From NCBI GenBank assembly GCA_902489075.1, contig CABTYO010000008.1, positions 1 through 64,000 on the forward strand: a stretch of 64,000 nucleotides of DNA. Direction: 5' to 3'. This document shows positions 8,536 through 18,484 of the stretch, in pieces (the stretch's first letter is position 1; each line of letters begins with the position of its first letter). The notes under the pieces are model-generated. The model was not told the origin of the DNA. It made no database searches and saw nothing but the letters and a program-made list of their open reading frames with translations. Source of the DNA: an uncultured Faecalicatena sp. Its GTDB lineage: Bacteria; Bacillota; Clostridia; Lachnospirales; Lachnospiraceae. Made by a program: the position numbers and the translations under genes.

Positions 8536-9651
8536 CTATCCCATCAGTATTCTGGCATCTGCATAATCAAGCCCAAGACTCAGCGCCACATTTTTACATG
8601 TCACTTTTCCCTCGTAAGTATTCACGGCAGAGTACAGGACTTCATTCTTCCGGCACGCCTCTTCTAGACCATCCGCTGCGATCTCAATCCCATACCTTAA
8701 TGTCGCATTGGTCAGGGCAATTGTCGACGTTCTCGGCACAGCCCCCGGCATATTTCCCACGCAATAGTGAATCACACCATCCACCACGAAGATCGGATCA
8801 TCATGATAAGTAACTCTGGTCGTCTCGCAGCAGCCGCCCTGGTCTACTGCAACATCTACGATCACGGCGCCCCTCCTCATTCCCGCCAGATACTCTTTCC
8901 GAATAATCTTTGGCGCAGCTTTCCCCGGGATCAGTACACATCCAATCACAAGGTCTGCGTCCCTTAAAGCCTTCTCGATATTTGCATCTGTTGACATCAG
9001 CGTCTGGATCCCTGATCCAAAAATATCATCCAGGTAAGCAAGCCTCTGGACATTCACATCCATAATCGTCACGTTTGCACCCATTCCGACCGCGATCTTA
9101 CAGGCATTGGTTCCTACAGAGCCGCCTCCGACAATCACGACGTTCGCCTTTGGTGTTCCCGGCACACCACTGAGCAGCACGCCTTCCCCTCCAAACATTT
9201 TTTCCAGATACTTTGCGCCCTCCTGGATGCTCAGCCGTCCGGCAATCTGGCTCATGGGCGCCAGAAGCGGCAGGCTGTGATCCACCTCCATCAGGGTCTC
9301 ATAAGCAGCCCCCTTTACCTTTGCATTCTGTAAAGCCTCAGTCAAAGATCTGGCTGCAGCAAGATGAAGATAGGTGTAAAGAATCAATCCTTCATGAAAC
9401 AGCGGATATTCCTCTGGCAGCGGCTCCTTCACCTTCACCAGCATTTCAGAAATATCCCATACCTCTTTTGCCGTCCCCAAAATCTTGGCTCCGGCCTCTT
9501 CATACTCTTCATCCGGAAAACCCGATCCAAGCCCCAGCCCTGCTTCCACATAGACATGATGTCCTGCATTCACATAACTTTTTGCATTGTCCGGCGTCAT
9601 CCCGACACGGTACTCCTGTTTCTTGATTTCCTTTACACATCCGATTCTCAT
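8536..9651 (-). CDS. ald: Alanine dehydrogenase
   Basis: A 371-residue enzyme, the family's usual length, that interconverts L-alanine and pyruvate plus ammonia with NAD(H) in the cytoplasm. The N-terminal MRIGCVKEIKKQEYRVGMTP and the NAD-binding loop VVIVGGGSVGTNA are diagnostic; the substrate lysine lies in LVKVKEPLPEEY and the active-site histidine in YTYLHLA. The start at 9651 has GGAGG eight bases upstream. It is monocistronic with its own terminator. A TATAAT lies at 9699-9704 on the minus strand, but the -35 is poor. Probable role: nitrogen assimilation or alanine fermentation. Confidence 0.96.
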   Translation of the reverse strand: MRIGCVKEIKKQEYRVGMTPDNAKSYVNAGHHVYVEAGLGLGSGFPDEEYEEAGAKILGTAKEVWDISEMLVKVKEPLPEEYPLFHEGLILYTYLHLAAARSLTEALQNAKVKGAAYETLMEVDHSLPLLAPMSQIAGRLSIQEGAKYLEKMFGGEGVLLSGVPGTPKANVVIVGGGSVGTNACKIAVGMGANVTIMDVNVQRLAYLDDIFGSGIQTLMSTDANIEKALRDADLVIGCVLIPGKAAPKIIRKEYLAGMRRGAVIVDVAVDQGGCCETTRVTYHDDPIFVVDGVIHYCVGNMPGAVPRTSTIALTNATLRYGIEIAADGLEEACRKNEVLYSAVNTYEGKVTCKNVALSLGLDYADARILMG

Positions 9652-9968
9652 TAAATTTTCCTCCAATCTGTTTACCTGGCAAAAAGCGTCAGTTAACAAT
9701 TATATCCGCATTGTTACACCACTTTTGTTTTCAGGACAGTCCAAACGCCTCCCTTCTGTGATTCCTGTTCTGAATTTTTACACAATTCCTACTTATTTCC
9801 TTACTTTTATTACTTTCATATTATAACATTCTATCCCGTACACTACAATGAAATCGCCTGCTTTCTTACACAATAAAAAGAGACGCGCCAAAGGATTCTA
9901 TAATCCTCTGTGCATCTCTTTTTCTATTCTAAAATAGGCATTCGTGTTCTGTGCGTTATCTCTGCCGC
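9652..9968. other. Intergenic region upstream of ald
   Basis: 317 bases. They hold a possible ald -10 (TATAAT, minus strand, 9699-9704), a T-rich stretch, and the bidirectional hairpin at 9875-9923. No coding frame is supported. Confidence 0.5.
9875..9923. terminator. Terminator of the ysxC-permease end
   Basis: AAAAAGAGA ... TCTCTTTTT forms a stem with an inner GC part; poly-U is present on either strand. It lies 45 bases past the stop codon of the permease gene at 9969. Confidence 0.75.
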
Positions 9969-11093
9969 CTAATTCTCCTCCCGAAGCCCCAGGATTCCTT
10001 CTACCAGGATCCGGACATCATCCAGGATATAATCAAATGCGCCCGCCTGGCACATATTGATCAGCACCATCCCGATCGGGACAGCCAGAATCATACCGAG
10101 CACACTGCTGACCTTATATCCGATATAGAGCAGAAGCAGTGTCACCAGTGGATTCAGGCCCATGCTGTCCCCGACCAGCTTCGGCTGCAGCAGCTGACGT
10201 ACCAGCTGTGTCACCGCATAAATAATCAGAAGCAGGACAGCCACCTTATAGTTTCCCATCAGGAACTTATAAAGTGCCCATGGAATCATTGCAGTCCCGG
10301 TTCCGAAGAAAGGCAGGAAGTCCAGAAATGCGATCAAAAAGGCAACCAGGACAGAATAGTGTACTCCCAGGACGGCAAAGCCGACAAACAGGATCAGAAA
10401 CACCACTCCCATGATTTTAAACTGTGCCTTGAAATAGCCGCCCACAGCGTATTTCAGATTGTCCATGACAAGGCTCATCCTCTTTTCTACGGACGGCGGT
10501 GCCACCTTTTTAAGCCATGAGATTACCTCTTCTCTCTGTACCGTAAAAAAATATGCCGACATGATCACCACGATAAACGAAATCAGATAGGACGGCAGGC
10601 TTTTTGCAAAGTTACCTGCAGCGGTCACAGTCGGCTGACTGATTTTGGAGACCAATTCTCCCATATACTGATCCAGATTCAATACGACCGTATTCCAGCC
10701 CTTCTGAATTTCTGCGGGAAGCTTTGAAAAGGTCCCTGAAAGAGTATCGCCGATCTGTCTGAGCCCCTGCTCCAGCTGCGCATACATATCCGGGAAGTTC
10801 TTCACCAGGTCTCCAACCTCTGCAGTGATCCTGCTGATGGCAAAGTACAGTCCCAGGATGATCAGCGCCAGAACAACAATAACGATCAGCGCGGACCCTA
10901 ACTTTTTCACGATCTTTAATCGTTTCTCCAGCCAGTTTACCAGCGGCGTGGCGATGGCGGATATGATCCAGCCGATCACAAACGGCATCAGGAACCCAAT
11001 TGCTTTGAGCCCGACGATGATAAATGCCGCTGTTGCCAGCAGACTGAAGATAAGGCTTACAGCAACCTGCCAGTAAGGCCTTTTTTTCTGCAT
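9969..11093 (-). CDS. AI-2E family transporter (YtvI/PerM-like)
   Basis: A 374-residue polytopic membrane protein of the AI-2E/PerM family: two N-terminal helices, a long amphipathic periplasm-facing segment (about residues 85-165), and then clustered C-terminal helices with the family-typical FLDFLPFFGTGTAMIPWALY and QPKLVGDSMGLNPL. Members export small molecules or act as ion antiporters; the substrate here cannot be told. The start at 11093 lies one base after the ysxC stop, and AGAGGTGG inside the end of ysxC serves as ribosome site, so the two genes are coupled. Confidence 0.9.
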   Translation of the reverse strand: MQKKRPYWQVAVSLIFSLLATAAFIIVGLKAIGFLMPFVIGWIISAIATPLVNWLEKRLKIVKKLGSALIVIVVLALIILGLYFAISRITAEVGDLVKNFPDMYAQLEQGLRQIGDTLSGTFSKLPAEIQKGWNTVVLNLDQYMGELVSKISQPTVTAAGNFAKSLPSYLISFIVVIMSAYFFTVQREEVISWLKKVAPPSVEKRMSLVMDNLKYAVGGYFKAQFKIMGVVFLILFVGFAVLGVHYSVLVAFLIAFLDFLPFFGTGTAMIPWALYKFLMGNYKVAVLLLIIYAVTQLVRQLLQPKLVGDSMGLNPLVTLLLLYIGYKVSSVLGMILAVPIGMVLINMCQAGAFDYILDDVRILVEGILGLREEN

Positions 11094-11094
11094 A

Positions 11095-11697
11095 CTATTC
11101 CACCTCTTGTCTGTCCAAATACTCCGTTTCTACCAGTTCCCAAATCTCATCCCTGCCCTGTTTCGTAGTAGAGGAAAATGGGATGATCTTCGTTCCCGGC
11201 ACCAGATCCAGGCCTTCTTTGACCATTTTCACATGCTTCTGCACCTGGCTTCTCTTTAGTTTGTCCAGCTTTGTGGCAATTATGATCGGGGCAAATCCCT
11301 GGTCCACAATCCAGCGGTACATCATCCTGTCATTTGCCGACGGCTCATGACGGATGTCGATCAGAAGAAACACCGCGCGCAGCTGGCTGGAGCCGTGCAG
11401 ATATCTCTCGATCAGTTTTCCCCACTGTGCCTTCTCTTTTTCTGAAACCTTTGCATATCCATACCCCGGAAGATCCACAAGGTACATCTCTTCATTAATG
11501 TTGTAAAAATTGATCGTCTGGGTCTTGCCCGGAGTCGCGGAAATCCTGGCGTAGGATTTCCGGTTCATCAGTGCATTGATCAGAGAAGATTTCCCGACAT
11601 TGGATTTCCCCGCAAATGCGATCTCCGGCTTGTCATTCTCCGGCAGCACACTTGTGATTCCGCAGACTGTCTCTAAGTTCACGTTTTTGATTACCAT
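11095..11697 (-). CDS. ysxC: Ribosome biogenesis GTPase YsxC/EngB
   Basis: A 200-residue essential GTPase that assists large ribosomal subunit assembly. G1 is GKSNVGKSSLINAL, the switch I threonine lies in ATPGKTQ, G3 is VDLPGYGYAKV, G4 is TKLDKL, and G5 is in IPFSSTT. The length is normal. It follows lon by 58 bases in the common Firmicute order clpX-lon-ysxC and is followed directly by a permease. Confidence 0.97.
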   Translation of the reverse strand: MVIKNVNLETVCGITSVLPENDKPEIAFAGKSNVGKSSLINALMNRKSYARISATPGKTQTINFYNINEEMYLVDLPGYGYAKVSEKEKAQWGKLIERYLHGSSQLRAVFLLIDIRHEPSANDRMMYRWIVDQGFAPIIIATKLDKLKRSQVQKHVKMVKEGLDLVPGTKIIPFSSTTKQGRDEIWELVETEYLDRQEVE

Positions 11698-11755
11698 AAA
11701 ATTCTCCTGTCTTTTACACTACAATGCACATCCCATAACTGCCGGTATGTGCTCA

Positions 11756-14080
11756 CTATTCTTCTTTCGTCAGTGCTGCCTCTAATACTTCATTCATATG
11801 TTCCACCGGCAGGATCTCAAGCCCTTTAGTGATTTCTGTGGAAAGTTCCTCCACATCCACCATATTTTCCTTCGGCACAAGCACCGTCTTGATTCCTGCA
11901 TTCTTAGCCGCAAGCAGCTTTTCTTTCAGGCCGCCGATCGGGAGCACTCTTCCCCGCAGGGTCACCTCTCCTGTCATCGCCAGGTCCGCACGCACTTTGC
12001 GTCCGGTGATTGCGGAAATCATAGCCGTTGCCATGGTAATACCAGCGGACGGACCGTCTTTTGGAACCGCACCTTCCGGTATATGCACGTGGATGTCGTG
12101 TTTCTCGAAGAAATCCTCAGCGATCTGATACTCTCCACTGACAGACCGGATATAGCTGATCCCTGTCCGGGCAGATTCCTTCATCACATCTCCCAGCTGT
12201 CCGGTCAGCATGATATCGCCGCTTCCCGGCATCACATTGACTTCGATCTGCAGCGTATCTCCGCCCACGCTTGTCCATGCAAGTCCACGTACAATACCGA
12301 TTTCATCTGCTGCGTTGACCATCTGATACGAATATTTTTCCTTGCCCAGATACTTATGAATGTTCTTCTCTGTGACGGAAATAGATCTCTTATCCGTTGT
12401 CAGAATTTCCTTTGCCGCTTTTCTGCAGATATTGCCGATCTCACGCTCCAGTTGTCTGACTCCGGCTTCCTTTGTATAATTGCGTGCCATCTTCCAGATT
12501 GCATGCTTGCTGAATGTCAGCTGCTCCGCTTTCAGGCCGTGCTTTTCAAGCTGCTTCGGAATCAGGTGTTCCATGGCAATATGAAGCTTCTCATTCTCCG
12601 TGTAGCTGCTGACCTCGATGACTTCCATACGGTCAAGGAGCGGCCTCGGAATAGTCTGAAGTGTATTTGCCGTTGTGATAAACAGAACCTCTGACAGATC
12701 CAGCGGCACTTCCAGATAATGGTCTCTGAATTTGCTGTTCTGCTCGCTGTCCAGCACTTCCAGAAGTGCGGAGAAGGTATCTCCCTTGTAATCGGTGCTT
12801 ACCTTATCGATCTCGTCCAGCAGCATGACCGGGTTCTTTGCCCCTGCCGCCTTGATGGCGTTGGCAATTCTTCCCGGCATTGCCCCCACATAGGTCTTCC
12901 TGTGTCCGCGGATCTCTGCTTCATCCCGCACACCGCCCAGGGAAATCCTCACATACGGCTTCTTTAATGCCTTTGCAAGAGACTTTGCAATGGAAGTCTT
13001 ACCGGTTCCCGGAGGCCCCACAAGACACAGAATCGGACTTTCCCCCTTCTTTGTCAGGGAACGTACCGCCAGGAATTCCAGGACTCTCTCCTTTACCTGT
13101 TCCAGTCCATAGTGGTCTTCGTCCAGTACCTTCTGTGCAAATTCCAGATTATTGCTGTCCTTCACACCTTTATTCCAGGGCATCTCCAGAAGCGTCTCGA
13201 TGTACGTCCTGATCACGCCGCTCTCCGCCGGACTGTTCAGCGAACTCTTGAAGCGGTTGATCTCCTTTTCCAGCTTTTCCTTCACTTCCTTAGGCGCTTT
13301 CAGGGCCTTTGCCGCCTTCTCGAATTCCTCGGCATCAGAAATCGTTGTATCCTCACCCAGTTCTTCACGGATTAGTTTTAACTGTTCTCTTAAAATGTAT
13401 TCCCTCTGATGCTTGTCGACTCTTTCTTTGACCTTTGACTGGATCTCTTCTTTGATATCCATGATCTGCACTTCATTGACCAGCTTAAAAGCCAGTGCTT
13501 CATATCTTTTCCAGAAATCCGTCTCATTTAAAATTTCCTGCAGATCTGTATAATATAACGGCGTATTGGCTGCAATCTCGTCTACCAGCTTTTTCAGGCC
13601 CTGGATCTCCAGGATCTGTGCCACTGCCTCTTTGGACATCTTCCCGTTCTTGGCAGCAAAATCCACGAACATATCTTTCAGCCCGCGCTCCATCGCCTGA
13701 CCGTTCAGGTCTTCCGGGATCGTGATATCGGAATCGTCGATGACCTCGACCTGGGCGCGCAGATAAGGATCTTCGTATTCGATACTGGAGAGCACGCCTC
13801 TTGTCTCACCTGCCACAAGGACCCTGACGATGTGCTTCGGCAGCTTGATGATCTGCTTGATCGTCCCCACGGTCCCTACTTCGAACAGTTCCTCCTGCTT
13901 CGGGTTCTCTGTCTCTATCTCTCTTTGTGTTACCATAAAAATCTTCTGGTCTTCTACCATAGCCTCCTGGATGGCTGCGATCGAACGCTGGCGGCTCACA
14001 TCAAAGTGTACCACCATCTCCGGCATAATTGTCATGCCCCGCAGCGCGACCATCGGAAGGCTTCTCATCTCACTATTCAT
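11756..14080 (-). CDS. lon: ATP-dependent protease La
   Basis: A 774-residue soluble AAA+ serine protease that degrades misfolded and regulatory proteins. The LON substrate-binding domain covers about residues 5-200, Walker A is GPPGTGKTSIAKS, Walker B VMLLDEIDKV, and the C-terminal protease domain has the catalytic Ser in KDGPSAGIT and Lys in GGLKEKLLAAK. AGGAGG sits seven bases before the ATG at 14080. It lies downstream of clpX behind a hairpin and upstream of ysxC. No obvious CIRCE or CtsR operator was seen. Confidence 0.98.
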   Translation of the reverse strand: MNSEMRSLPMVALRGMTIMPEMVVHFDVSRQRSIAAIQEAMVEDQKIFMVTQREIETENPKQEELFEVGTVGTIKQIIKLPKHIVRVLVAGETRGVLSSIEYEDPYLRAQVEVIDDSDITIPEDLNGQAMERGLKDMFVDFAAKNGKMSKEAVAQILEIQGLKKLVDEIAANTPLYYTDLQEILNETDFWKRYEALAFKLVNEVQIMDIKEEIQSKVKERVDKHQREYILREQLKLIREELGEDTTISDAEEFEKAAKALKAPKEVKEKLEKEINRFKSSLNSPAESGVIRTYIETLLEMPWNKGVKDSNNLEFAQKVLDEDHYGLEQVKERVLEFLAVRSLTKKGESPILCLVGPPGTGKTSIAKSLAKALKKPYVRISLGGVRDEAEIRGHRKTYVGAMPGRIANAIKAAGAKNPVMLLDEIDKVSTDYKGDTFSALLEVLDSEQNSKFRDHYLEVPLDLSEVLFITTANTLQTIPRPLLDRMEVIEVSSYTENEKLHIAMEHLIPKQLEKHGLKAEQLTFSKHAIWKMARNYTKEAGVRQLEREIGNICRKAAKEILTTDKRSISVTEKNIHKYLGKEKYSYQMVNAADEIGIVRGLAWTSVGGDTLQIEVNVMPGSGDIMLTGQLGDVMKESARTGISYIRSVSGEYQIAEDFFEKHDIHVHIPEGAVPKDGPSAGITMATAMISAITGRKVRADLAMTGEVTLRGRVLPIGGLKEKLLAAKNAGIKTVLVPKENMVDVEELSTEITKGLEILPVEHMNEVLEAALTKEE

Positions 14081-14146
14081 CTCGTCTCCTCCTGGTTACT
14101 GTCATTCATAGAATTACGCTTTTCATAATTCCAGGACAGGTATGCT

Positions 14147-14184
14147 AAAAGGGCGGATACATGGTTATTCCATTGCACCCGCCC
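14147..14184 (-). terminator. Hairpin between clpX and lon
   Basis: On the minus strand GGGCGG(G) ... CCGCCC forms a stem with an inner AATGG/CCAT pairing, followed by TTTT. It probably ends or reduces clpX transcription before lon. Confidence 0.7.
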
Positions 14185-14190
14185 GAATCT

Positions 14191-15462
14191 TTACGCGCTT
14201 TCTGAGTTCAGGAACGATCTTCGTTCTTCCCCATCGCATTCATACAATGGCCTTCCCGTTCCCTTTACCACATCTTTTGTTATCCGGCATCCTTTGATCG
14301 TATCATCTGACGGCACCTTAAACATCGTATCCATCATGATATTCTCCATGATCGCCCGAAGCCCTCTGGCTCCGGTCTTTCTGGCAAGAGATGTCTCTGC
14401 AATCGCATACAGGGCATCCTTATCGAATTCCAGTCTTACCCCGTCTAATTCCAGAAGCTTCTGATACTGCTTCACGATCGCGCTCTTCGGCTCTGTCAGA
14501 ATCCTGATCAAAGCCTCCTCATCCAGCATATCCAGTGAAACAGTCACCGGCAGACGCCCGACAAGCTCCGGGATCAGACCGAACTTGACCAGATCCTGAG
14601 GCAGCACCTGATGGAGCAGCACGTCAACGTCATATTCATGCTTGGAAGCGATCTCCGCGTTGAATCCAATCGACTTCTTATCAAGACGGGTCTCGATCAG
14701 CTTCTCGATTCCCTCAAAAGCCCCGCCGCAGATAAACAGGATATTCGTCGTGTCGATCTGGATCAGCTCCTGATGCGGATGCTTTCTGCCGCCCTGGGGC
14801 GGAACAGAAGCAACGGTTCCCTCGATAATCTTAAGGAGAGCCTGCTGTACACCTTCCCCGGAAACATCACGGGTAATGGATGGGTTCTCTGATTTTCTCG
14901 TAATCTTATCAATCTCATCTATATAAATGATGCCATGCTCCGCACGTTCGATGTCTCCGTCGGCAGCCTGGATCACCTTTAACAGGATGTTCTCTACATC
15001 CTCGCCAACATAACCTGCCTCCGTCAGTGCGGTCGCATCCGCGATGGCAAACGGCACGTTGAGGATCTTGGCCAGTGTCTGGGCAAGCAGCGTCTTACCA
15101 CAGCCAGTCGGTCCTAACATCAATATATTACTCTTCTGCAGTTCGACCCCTAAGTCCTGTTCTGCCATAATCCGCTTGTAATGATTATATACAGCAACGG
15201 AAAGCACCTTCTTGGCTTCATCCTGTCCGATGACATACTCATCAAGGAATGCCTTTAACTCTTCCGGTGTCAGAAGATTGATGTCATCAAATGCTCTTCT
15301 TTCGTCATATTCAAATTCTTCCTCAATAATCTCCGCACAGACATCGATACACTCATCACAGATATATGCACCGTTCGGCCCTGCAATCAGCTTGCGCACC
15401 TGTGCCTGAGTCTTATTACAGAAAGAACATCTTACTGTATCATCACTTACTTTTCCTGCCAT
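14191..15462 (-). CDS. clpX: ATP-dependent Clp protease ATP-binding subunit ClpX
   Basis: A 423-residue AAA+ unfoldase that feeds substrates to ClpP. The N-terminal C4 zinc finger (CSFCNKTQ ... CDECIDVC) binds adaptors. Walker A is GPTGCGKTLLAQ, Walker B IIYIDEIDKI, and the ClpP-docking loop IGF is in KKSIGFNAE. The ATG at 15462 with GAGGTG nine bases upstream is preferred over the GTG four codons earlier. It lies 24 bases after clpP, in one operon. Confidence 0.98.
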   Translation of the reverse strand: MAGKVSDDTVRCSFCNKTQAQVRKLIAGPNGAYICDECIDVCAEIIEEEFEYDERRAFDDINLLTPEELKAFLDEYVIGQDEAKKVLSVAVYNHYKRIMAEQDLGVELQKSNILMLGPTGCGKTLLAQTLAKILNVPFAIADATALTEAGYVGEDVENILLKVIQAADGDIERAEHGIIYIDEIDKITRKSENPSITRDVSGEGVQQALLKIIEGTVASVPPQGGRKHPHQELIQIDTTNILFICGGAFEGIEKLIETRLDKKSIGFNAEIASKHEYDVDVLLHQVLPQDLVKFGLIPELVGRLPVTVSLDMLDEEALIRILTEPKSAIVKQYQKLLELDGVRLEFDKDALYAIAETSLARKTGARGLRAIMENIMMDTMFKVPSDDTIKGCRITKDVVKGTGRPLYECDGEERRSFLNSESA

Positions 15463-15486
15463 ATTACTTTTCACCTCATATTGCCA

Positions 15487-16068
15487 TTAGTGCCTGGCAA
15501 GTATTTCATCAATTAATCCATATTCCTTAGCTTCCTGGGCTGACATGAAGTTATCACGCTCCGTATCCGCCTGAATCACTTCCAGCGGCTGTCCGGTATT
15601 GGCTGCCAGGATCTCGTTCAGCTTCTGGCGTGTCTTTAAGATATGTTCTGCCACAATCTTAATCTCTGTCGCCTGACCCTGTGCACCGCCTGACGGCTGG
15701 TGGATCATGATCTCTGCATTCGGAAGTGCAAAACGCTTGCCCTTTGCACCGCCTGAGAGAAGGAATGCACCCATGCTTGCAGCCATGCCCACACATACGG
15801 TAGACACGTCACACTTGATATACTGCATGGTATCGTAGATTCCCATCCCTGCAGTCACAGAACCGCCCGGGCTGTTGATATATAACTGGATGTCCTTATC
15901 CGGATCATCCGCTTCCAGGAAAAGAAGCTGTGCGATGACCACACTTGCTGATACATCATTCACTTCTTCCCCAAGGAAAATAATTCTTTCTTTTAATAAT
16001 CTTGAATAAATGTCGTAGGAGCGTTCTCCACGGCTCGTCTGTTCAATGACGTAAGGTACTAAACTCAT
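15487..16068 (-). CDS. clpP: ATP-dependent Clp protease proteolytic subunit
   Basis: A 193-residue self-compartmentalised serine peptidase that assembles as a 14-mer and degrades proteins delivered by ClpX or ClpC. The nucleophile Ser is in GMAASMGAFLL, His in MIHQPSGGAQG and Asp in the TERDNFMS region. Length is standard. AGGAGG lies upstream of the ATG at 16068. It sits between tig and clpX. A small hairpin (CTGTCAT/ATGACAG) lies 65-85 bases upstream without a T-run. Confidence 0.98.
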   Translation of the reverse strand: MSLVPYVIEQTSRGERSYDIYSRLLKERIIFLGEEVNDVSASVVIAQLLFLEADDPDKDIQLYINSPGGSVTAGMGIYDTMQYIKCDVSTVCVGMAASMGAFLLSGGAKGKRFALPNAEIMIHQPSGGAQGQATEIKIVAEHILKTRQKLNEILAANTGQPLEVIQADTERDNFMSAQEAKEYGLIDEILARH

Positions 16069-16216
16069 CGATGTCCCTCCTGATTATGTTTTTTTAATCC
16101 ACACTCGGTAATTTTGACTTTGTTGAATCCAGTCTGTCATGCAAAATGACAGTCTCACCGGGCAGCCTCCCTCAATTCACTTCCTGCAAAACCCTCATCT
16201 GAATCAGCAGCTGATC

Positions 16217-17503
16217 TTATTCCTCGACTGCTGCATCAGCAAGCAGAGTAACAGCTTCCTGAACTGCGATGTCTTCCTTCATCTGGTTCTTCTCATTCTC
16301 ACCCATGAATTCTTTGAGCTTGTCAACTTCCATCTGATAAGCTTCTGCCATCTTCTGGAGTTCTTCATCCAGACGCTCGTCTGATACTTCGATATTCTCA
16401 GCCTTCACAACAGCTTCGAGCACAAGTCTTGTCTTGATGCGCTTCTCAGCCTGTGGCTTTAACTCTTCCATCATCTTCTCTTCTGTCATTCCTGTGAACT
16501 GGAAGTACTGCTCTACAGAGAGTCCCTGCTGCTGGATGCGGCGTGCAAAATCATCTGCCATCTGTCTTACCTGCATATCGATCATTGCTTCCGGAATATC
16601 CATTGTTGCATTCTCGATTGCTTTGTCTACAGCCTGGTTCTCTTTCTTTTCTTTTCCTTCACGCTCTTTGCGCTCTTTGATGTTCTTCTTTACTTCTGCC
16701 TTGTAGTCTTCCAGTGTCTCGCACTCGGATACTTCTGATGCAAATTCATCATCTAATTCAGGCAGCTCTTTTGCCTTGATGGAATGTACGGTACATTTGA
16801 AGACAGCTTCTTTTCCAGCCAGTTCTTTTGCCTGGTATTCCTCTGGGAATGTCACTTTAACTTCTACTTCTTTGTCGATCTCAGCGCCGATTAACTGCTC
16901 CTCGAATCCAGGGATAAATGCGCCTGAACCGATGGTCAGCGGATAGTCTTCGCCCTTTCCGCCTTCGAATGCTTCTCCGTCTACGAATCCTTCAAAGTCC
17001 AGTGTTACCTGGTCCTTATCCTGAACTGCACGGTCTGTCACATCAACTGTTCTTGCATTGCGCTCGCGCTCTTTCTCGATCTCTTCGTCAACTTCTTTTG
17101 CTGTCACTCTTGTAGATACTTTATCTACTGTCAGTCCTTTATATTCGCCAAGAGTTACTTCCGGCTTTACAGCTACTTCTGCTGTGAAAATGAAAGACTT
17201 GCCCTTCTCTAACTGAACAACGTCGATCTGCGGCTGGGAAACCAGTTCCAGTTCACACTCATCATATGCTTTTGAGTAAGCTTCCGGGATCATCTTGTTG
17301 GCTGCTTCATCATAGAACACTTCCGGTCCGTACATCTTCTCGATCATCTGTCTCGGAACTTTTCCTTTACGGAAACCAGGCATGTTAATCTGCTTGCGCT
17401 GCTTTAAGTATGCTGCCTGGAGTGCTTTCTCCACATCTTCTGCCGGAACTTCGATTGTCAGTCTGGCCATGTTATGTTCTAACTTTTCTACCTGTAAACT
17501 CAT
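16217..17503 (-). CDS. tig: Trigger factor
   Basis: A 428-residue ribosome-associated chaperone and prolyl isomerase. The ribosome-docking motif GFRKGKVPRQMIEK is in the N-terminal domain, the FKBP domain runs from about residue 160 to 245 (DQVTLDFEGFVDGEAFEGG ... FIPGFEEQLIG), and the C-terminal helical chaperone domain follows. The start at 17503 has GGAGG nine bases upstream; the frame extends 38 codons further without family similarity. First gene of the tig-clpP-clpX-lon set. Confidence 0.97.
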   Translation of the reverse strand: MSLQVEKLEHNMARLTIEVPAEDVEKALQAAYLKQRKQINMPGFRKGKVPRQMIEKMYGPEVFYDEAANKMIPEAYSKAYDECELELVSQPQIDVVQLEKGKSFIFTAEVAVKPEVTLGEYKGLTVDKVSTRVTAKEVDEEIEKERERNARTVDVTDRAVQDKDQVTLDFEGFVDGEAFEGGKGEDYPLTIGSGAFIPGFEEQLIGAEIDKEVEVKVTFPEEYQAKELAGKEAVFKCTVHSIKAKELPELDDEFASEVSECETLEDYKAEVKKNIKERKEREGKEKKENQAVDKAIENATMDIPEAMIDMQVRQMADDFARRIQQQGLSVEQYFQFTGMTEEKMMEELKPQAEKRIKTRLVLEAVVKAENIEVSDERLDEELQKMAEAYQMEVDKLKEFMGENEKNQMKEDIAVQEAVTLLADAAVEE

Positions 17504-17824
17504 TTTTATTTTCCTCCTTGATTCGTACCATTCAAACGCTGATTTGTATCTTCCAGAAATCTCATCTGAAAATATACCTTCGCAGTCATTGAAACAGTAT
17601 AGCACATAAGACCGCAAATTTCCAGTACTTTTTCCCGGTTCTTAGGCTTTTTCTGGGCTGTTTTCCGATTTTTATCCCGTTTCAGACTCATTTTCCTCAC
17701 TTTTTATGGATGAAACTGCTTTTTCGTCTCTCTTTCTCCCAAAAATACGGTGCAGACCACTGTATCCTGACAGTTTTTCATCTGCACCGCAATGACGGAT
17801 CTCTTCTTTATTAATGTATCAGCA
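17504..17824. other. Intergenic region between tig and the DJ-1 gene
   Basis: 321 bases. They contain the tig ribosome site, a basic 64-codon open frame on the minus strand (17506-17700) that I judge spurious, and the terminator at 17741-17789. A tig promoter must lie here but no strong match was found. Confidence 0.5.
17741..17789 (-). terminator. Terminator of the DJ-1 gene
   Basis: On the minus strand CGGTGCAGA ... TCTGCACCG forms a stem with a second stem ACTGTCAG/ATACAGT inside, followed by TATTTTTG. It begins about 35 bases past the stop codon at 17825. Confidence 0.78.
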
Positions 17825-18376
17825 TCAGCACTGATATACGATCGCATTCTTCACATTCTCTGCGGTCTCTTCATCAATCAGCAGAGAGATCAGCTTAAGC
17901 CCCAGTGGAATCGCTGCCCCCAGGCCGCGTCCTGTGATGATATTCTCGTCCATTACAACCGGATCTTTCAGAACCTCTGCCCCCGTCAGCATATCCTCCC
18001 TGCAGGGATGGGAACATGCCCTGCGTCCTTCAAGGAATCCGAACTTTCCAAACACACTCGGTGCGGCACAGATTGCTGCAAGATATCTACCCTGTGCATA
18101 AAATTCTCTCAGAAGCTTCTCCAGTCCGGCGTGGGCCATGAGATTGTCCGTCCCCGGCAGTCCGCCCGGAAGCATCAGAAGATCCACATCTGCATAATCC
18201 ATCTCCTCAAACAGACAGTCCGCATCTACGGCAATATTATGGCTTCCCACCACTTTCTTCTCTCCACTTACTGATACCATGTATGTCTCCACGCCTGCCC
18301 GCCTCAGCAGATCAACGATCATCAGACCTTCCACCTCTTCAAACCCTGCTGCCAGAAAAACACATGCTTTTTTCAT
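17825..18376 (-). CDS. DJ-1/PfpI family protein
   Basis: A 183-residue flavodoxin-like protein of the DJ-1 superfamily. The nucleophile-elbow cysteine lies in LAAICAAPSVFGK, and the conserved acid is at GFEEVEG near the N-terminus; MLPGGLPGTDNL is also typical. Relatives are glyoxalase-like enzymes, deglycases or redox chaperones; the bacterial YajL/DJ-1 clade is closest by eye. GGAGG lies upstream of the ATG at 18376. Transcribed alone, divergent from the CYTH gene. Confidence 0.92.
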   Translation of the reverse strand: MKKACVFLAAGFEEVEGLMIVDLLRRAGVETYMVSVSGEKKVVGSHNIAVDADCLFEEMDYADVDLLMLPGGLPGTDNLMAHAGLEKLLREFYAQGRYLAAICAAPSVFGKFGFLEGRRACSHPCREDMLTGAEVLKDPVVMDENIITGRGLGAAIPLGLKLISLLIDEETAENVKNAIVYQC

Positions 18377-18484
18377 GATTCAAAACCTCCTTCTAATCTC
18401 AAAAAATACGCGGCTTCTCTGTACACAGTGTAGCAGGTTACCACTTAAAAATCAATAAATTCGCAGGAATCCTAAGATACTCCG

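Noticed and set aside
11798..12694. 298-codon open frame on the plus strand
   Set aside because: It lies fully antisense to lon, is rich in His/Cys/Arg as expected from the mirrored codons, and has no ribosome site.
17506..17700. Lys/Arg-rich 64-codon frame upstream of tig
   Set aside because: It overlaps the tig ribosome site, has no Shine-Dalgarno and is probably chance.
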